From positions 27,597,108 to 27,661,107 of the forward strand of contig JAPWDM010000005.1 in NCBI GenBank assembly GCA_035578155.1: a DNA stretch of 64,000 nucleotides. Reading direction: 5' to 3'. Positions 60,433 to 64,000 of the stretch are shown here, piece after piece. The position numbers and the translations under genes are program-made. How positions within the stretch are numbered: position 1 is the stretch's first letter; each line of letters begins with the position of its first letter. The DNA is from Brachynemurus nebulosus. Taxonomy: Eukaryota; Arthropoda; Insecta; Neuroptera; Myrmeleontidae. The notes beneath the pieces are model-generated. The model was not told where the DNA came from and made no database searches. It worked only from the letters and a program-made list of their open reading frames with translations.

Positions 60433-60989
60433 TTAGTTGTTATGAATATTTATAATATTTATTCATGGCATTCTATGTCATAACATAGAAATATAAATTT
60501 CATCTATATTATCTGAATTTTATTTTTCATTTAACACATTTTTAATCTAATTATTTTAAATCGATCGTGCAAAAAATATTATACAATACACGATGCGTTA
60601 AGTGCATTTACTGATCTCGAAAATTGCAAAAACTCGACCCTGCGGGTCTCGTTTTTGCAATATTTTCTCGATCAGTAAAAGCAACTTACCAAACTTATAT
60701 TGTAAAATACTATTACAATATAAGTTCGGTAAGTTGCTTTTACTGATCGAGAAAATGTTGCGAAAACGAGACCCGCAGGGTCGAGTTTTACAATTTTCGA
60801 GATCAGTAAAGGTAGTTAACGCATCGTGTATTGTTATAATATTTTTTGCACGATCGATTTAAATTAATTAAAGAATAAAAATGTATCAAATAAAAAATAA
60901 AATTCGGATAATATAGGTGAAACTTATATTTCTATATGTTATCACATAGAATGCTATGAATAAATATTATAAATATTTATAGCAACTAA
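60433..60989. repeat. 557-bp nested palindrome
   Basis: Outer ends TTAGTTGTTATGAATATTTATA and TATAAATATTTATAGCAACTAA. The inner 60563-60858 is almost perfect, with GATCGTGCAAAAAATATTATA at its rim, and each inner arm contains its own palindrome around CGACCCTGCGGGTCTCG. Centre near 60709. Confidence 0.85.

Positions 60990-64000
<3,011 letters not shown>

Overview
The window looks like an AT-rich insect nuclear genome. Evidence: spliced animal genes with GT-AG introns, arthropod-type TATA/TCAGTT core promoters, long (TA)n tracts, many inverted-repeat elements, TTAGG-like motifs, and a Polinton/Maverick element. I cannot name the order or species. All gene models below are hand-spliced from the sequence without homology searches.

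Host genes. (1) Minus strand, 37063 down to 2324: one 24-exon gene whose coding exons sum to 6288 nt (2095 aa) with matching phases throughout. It encodes four consecutive six-transmembrane channel repeats, each followed by a cyclic-nucleotide-binding domain (CNBD). This is the layout of pseudotetrameric CNGK channels, with repeat-specific selectivity filters (VGIGD, AGFGN, NGIGK, VAGGD). (2) Plus strand, 37436-43985: TM9SF4, seven coding exons, 621 aa, starting 372 bp from the channel ATG in a head-to-head arrangement. (3) Minus strand, 47964-46821: JMJD7, four exons, 327 aa. (4) 863-1036, minus: an isolated terminal exon with one C2H2 zinc finger.

Polinton/Maverick, 10446-25049 (14.6 kb). 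It sits in the 16.7-kb intron between channel repeats 3 and 4. It has an exact 6-bp target-site duplication (ACTGTA), tips starting AGTAGG, and imperfect inverted repeats. Left to right it carries: a small OB-like protein (+); an RNase-H-like protein, double-jelly-roll major capsid protein, a Thr-rich small protein, minor capsid protein, Ulp1/adenain-like protease and a phospholipase-A2 core protein (all -); packaging ATPase, a frameshifted DUF8207-like protein, a fibre-like coiled-coil protein, a chromodomain integrase and an acidic protein (all +); and protein-primed DNA polymerase B (-). Both inverted repeats hold inward-facing TATA/TCAGTT promoters followed by leader introns. The protease frame joins the PLA2 frame exactly at a canonical A AAA AAC -1 slippery site one codon before the PLA2 stop. 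PolB and the DUF8207-like gene each carry a one-base frame break, so the copy may be recently inactivated or mis-assembled.

The rest is transposon-derived. A 4.4-kb foldback composite fills the last channel intron. There is a pogo-like MITE in TM9SF4 intron 2, MITEs in other introns, and hAT-like debris with a nested MITE (9-bp TSD) near 45-46 kb. From 48 to 64 kb I see only repeats, notably a foldback element with TTAGG-like interior (53785-54945) and a 557-bp nested palindrome (60433-60989).
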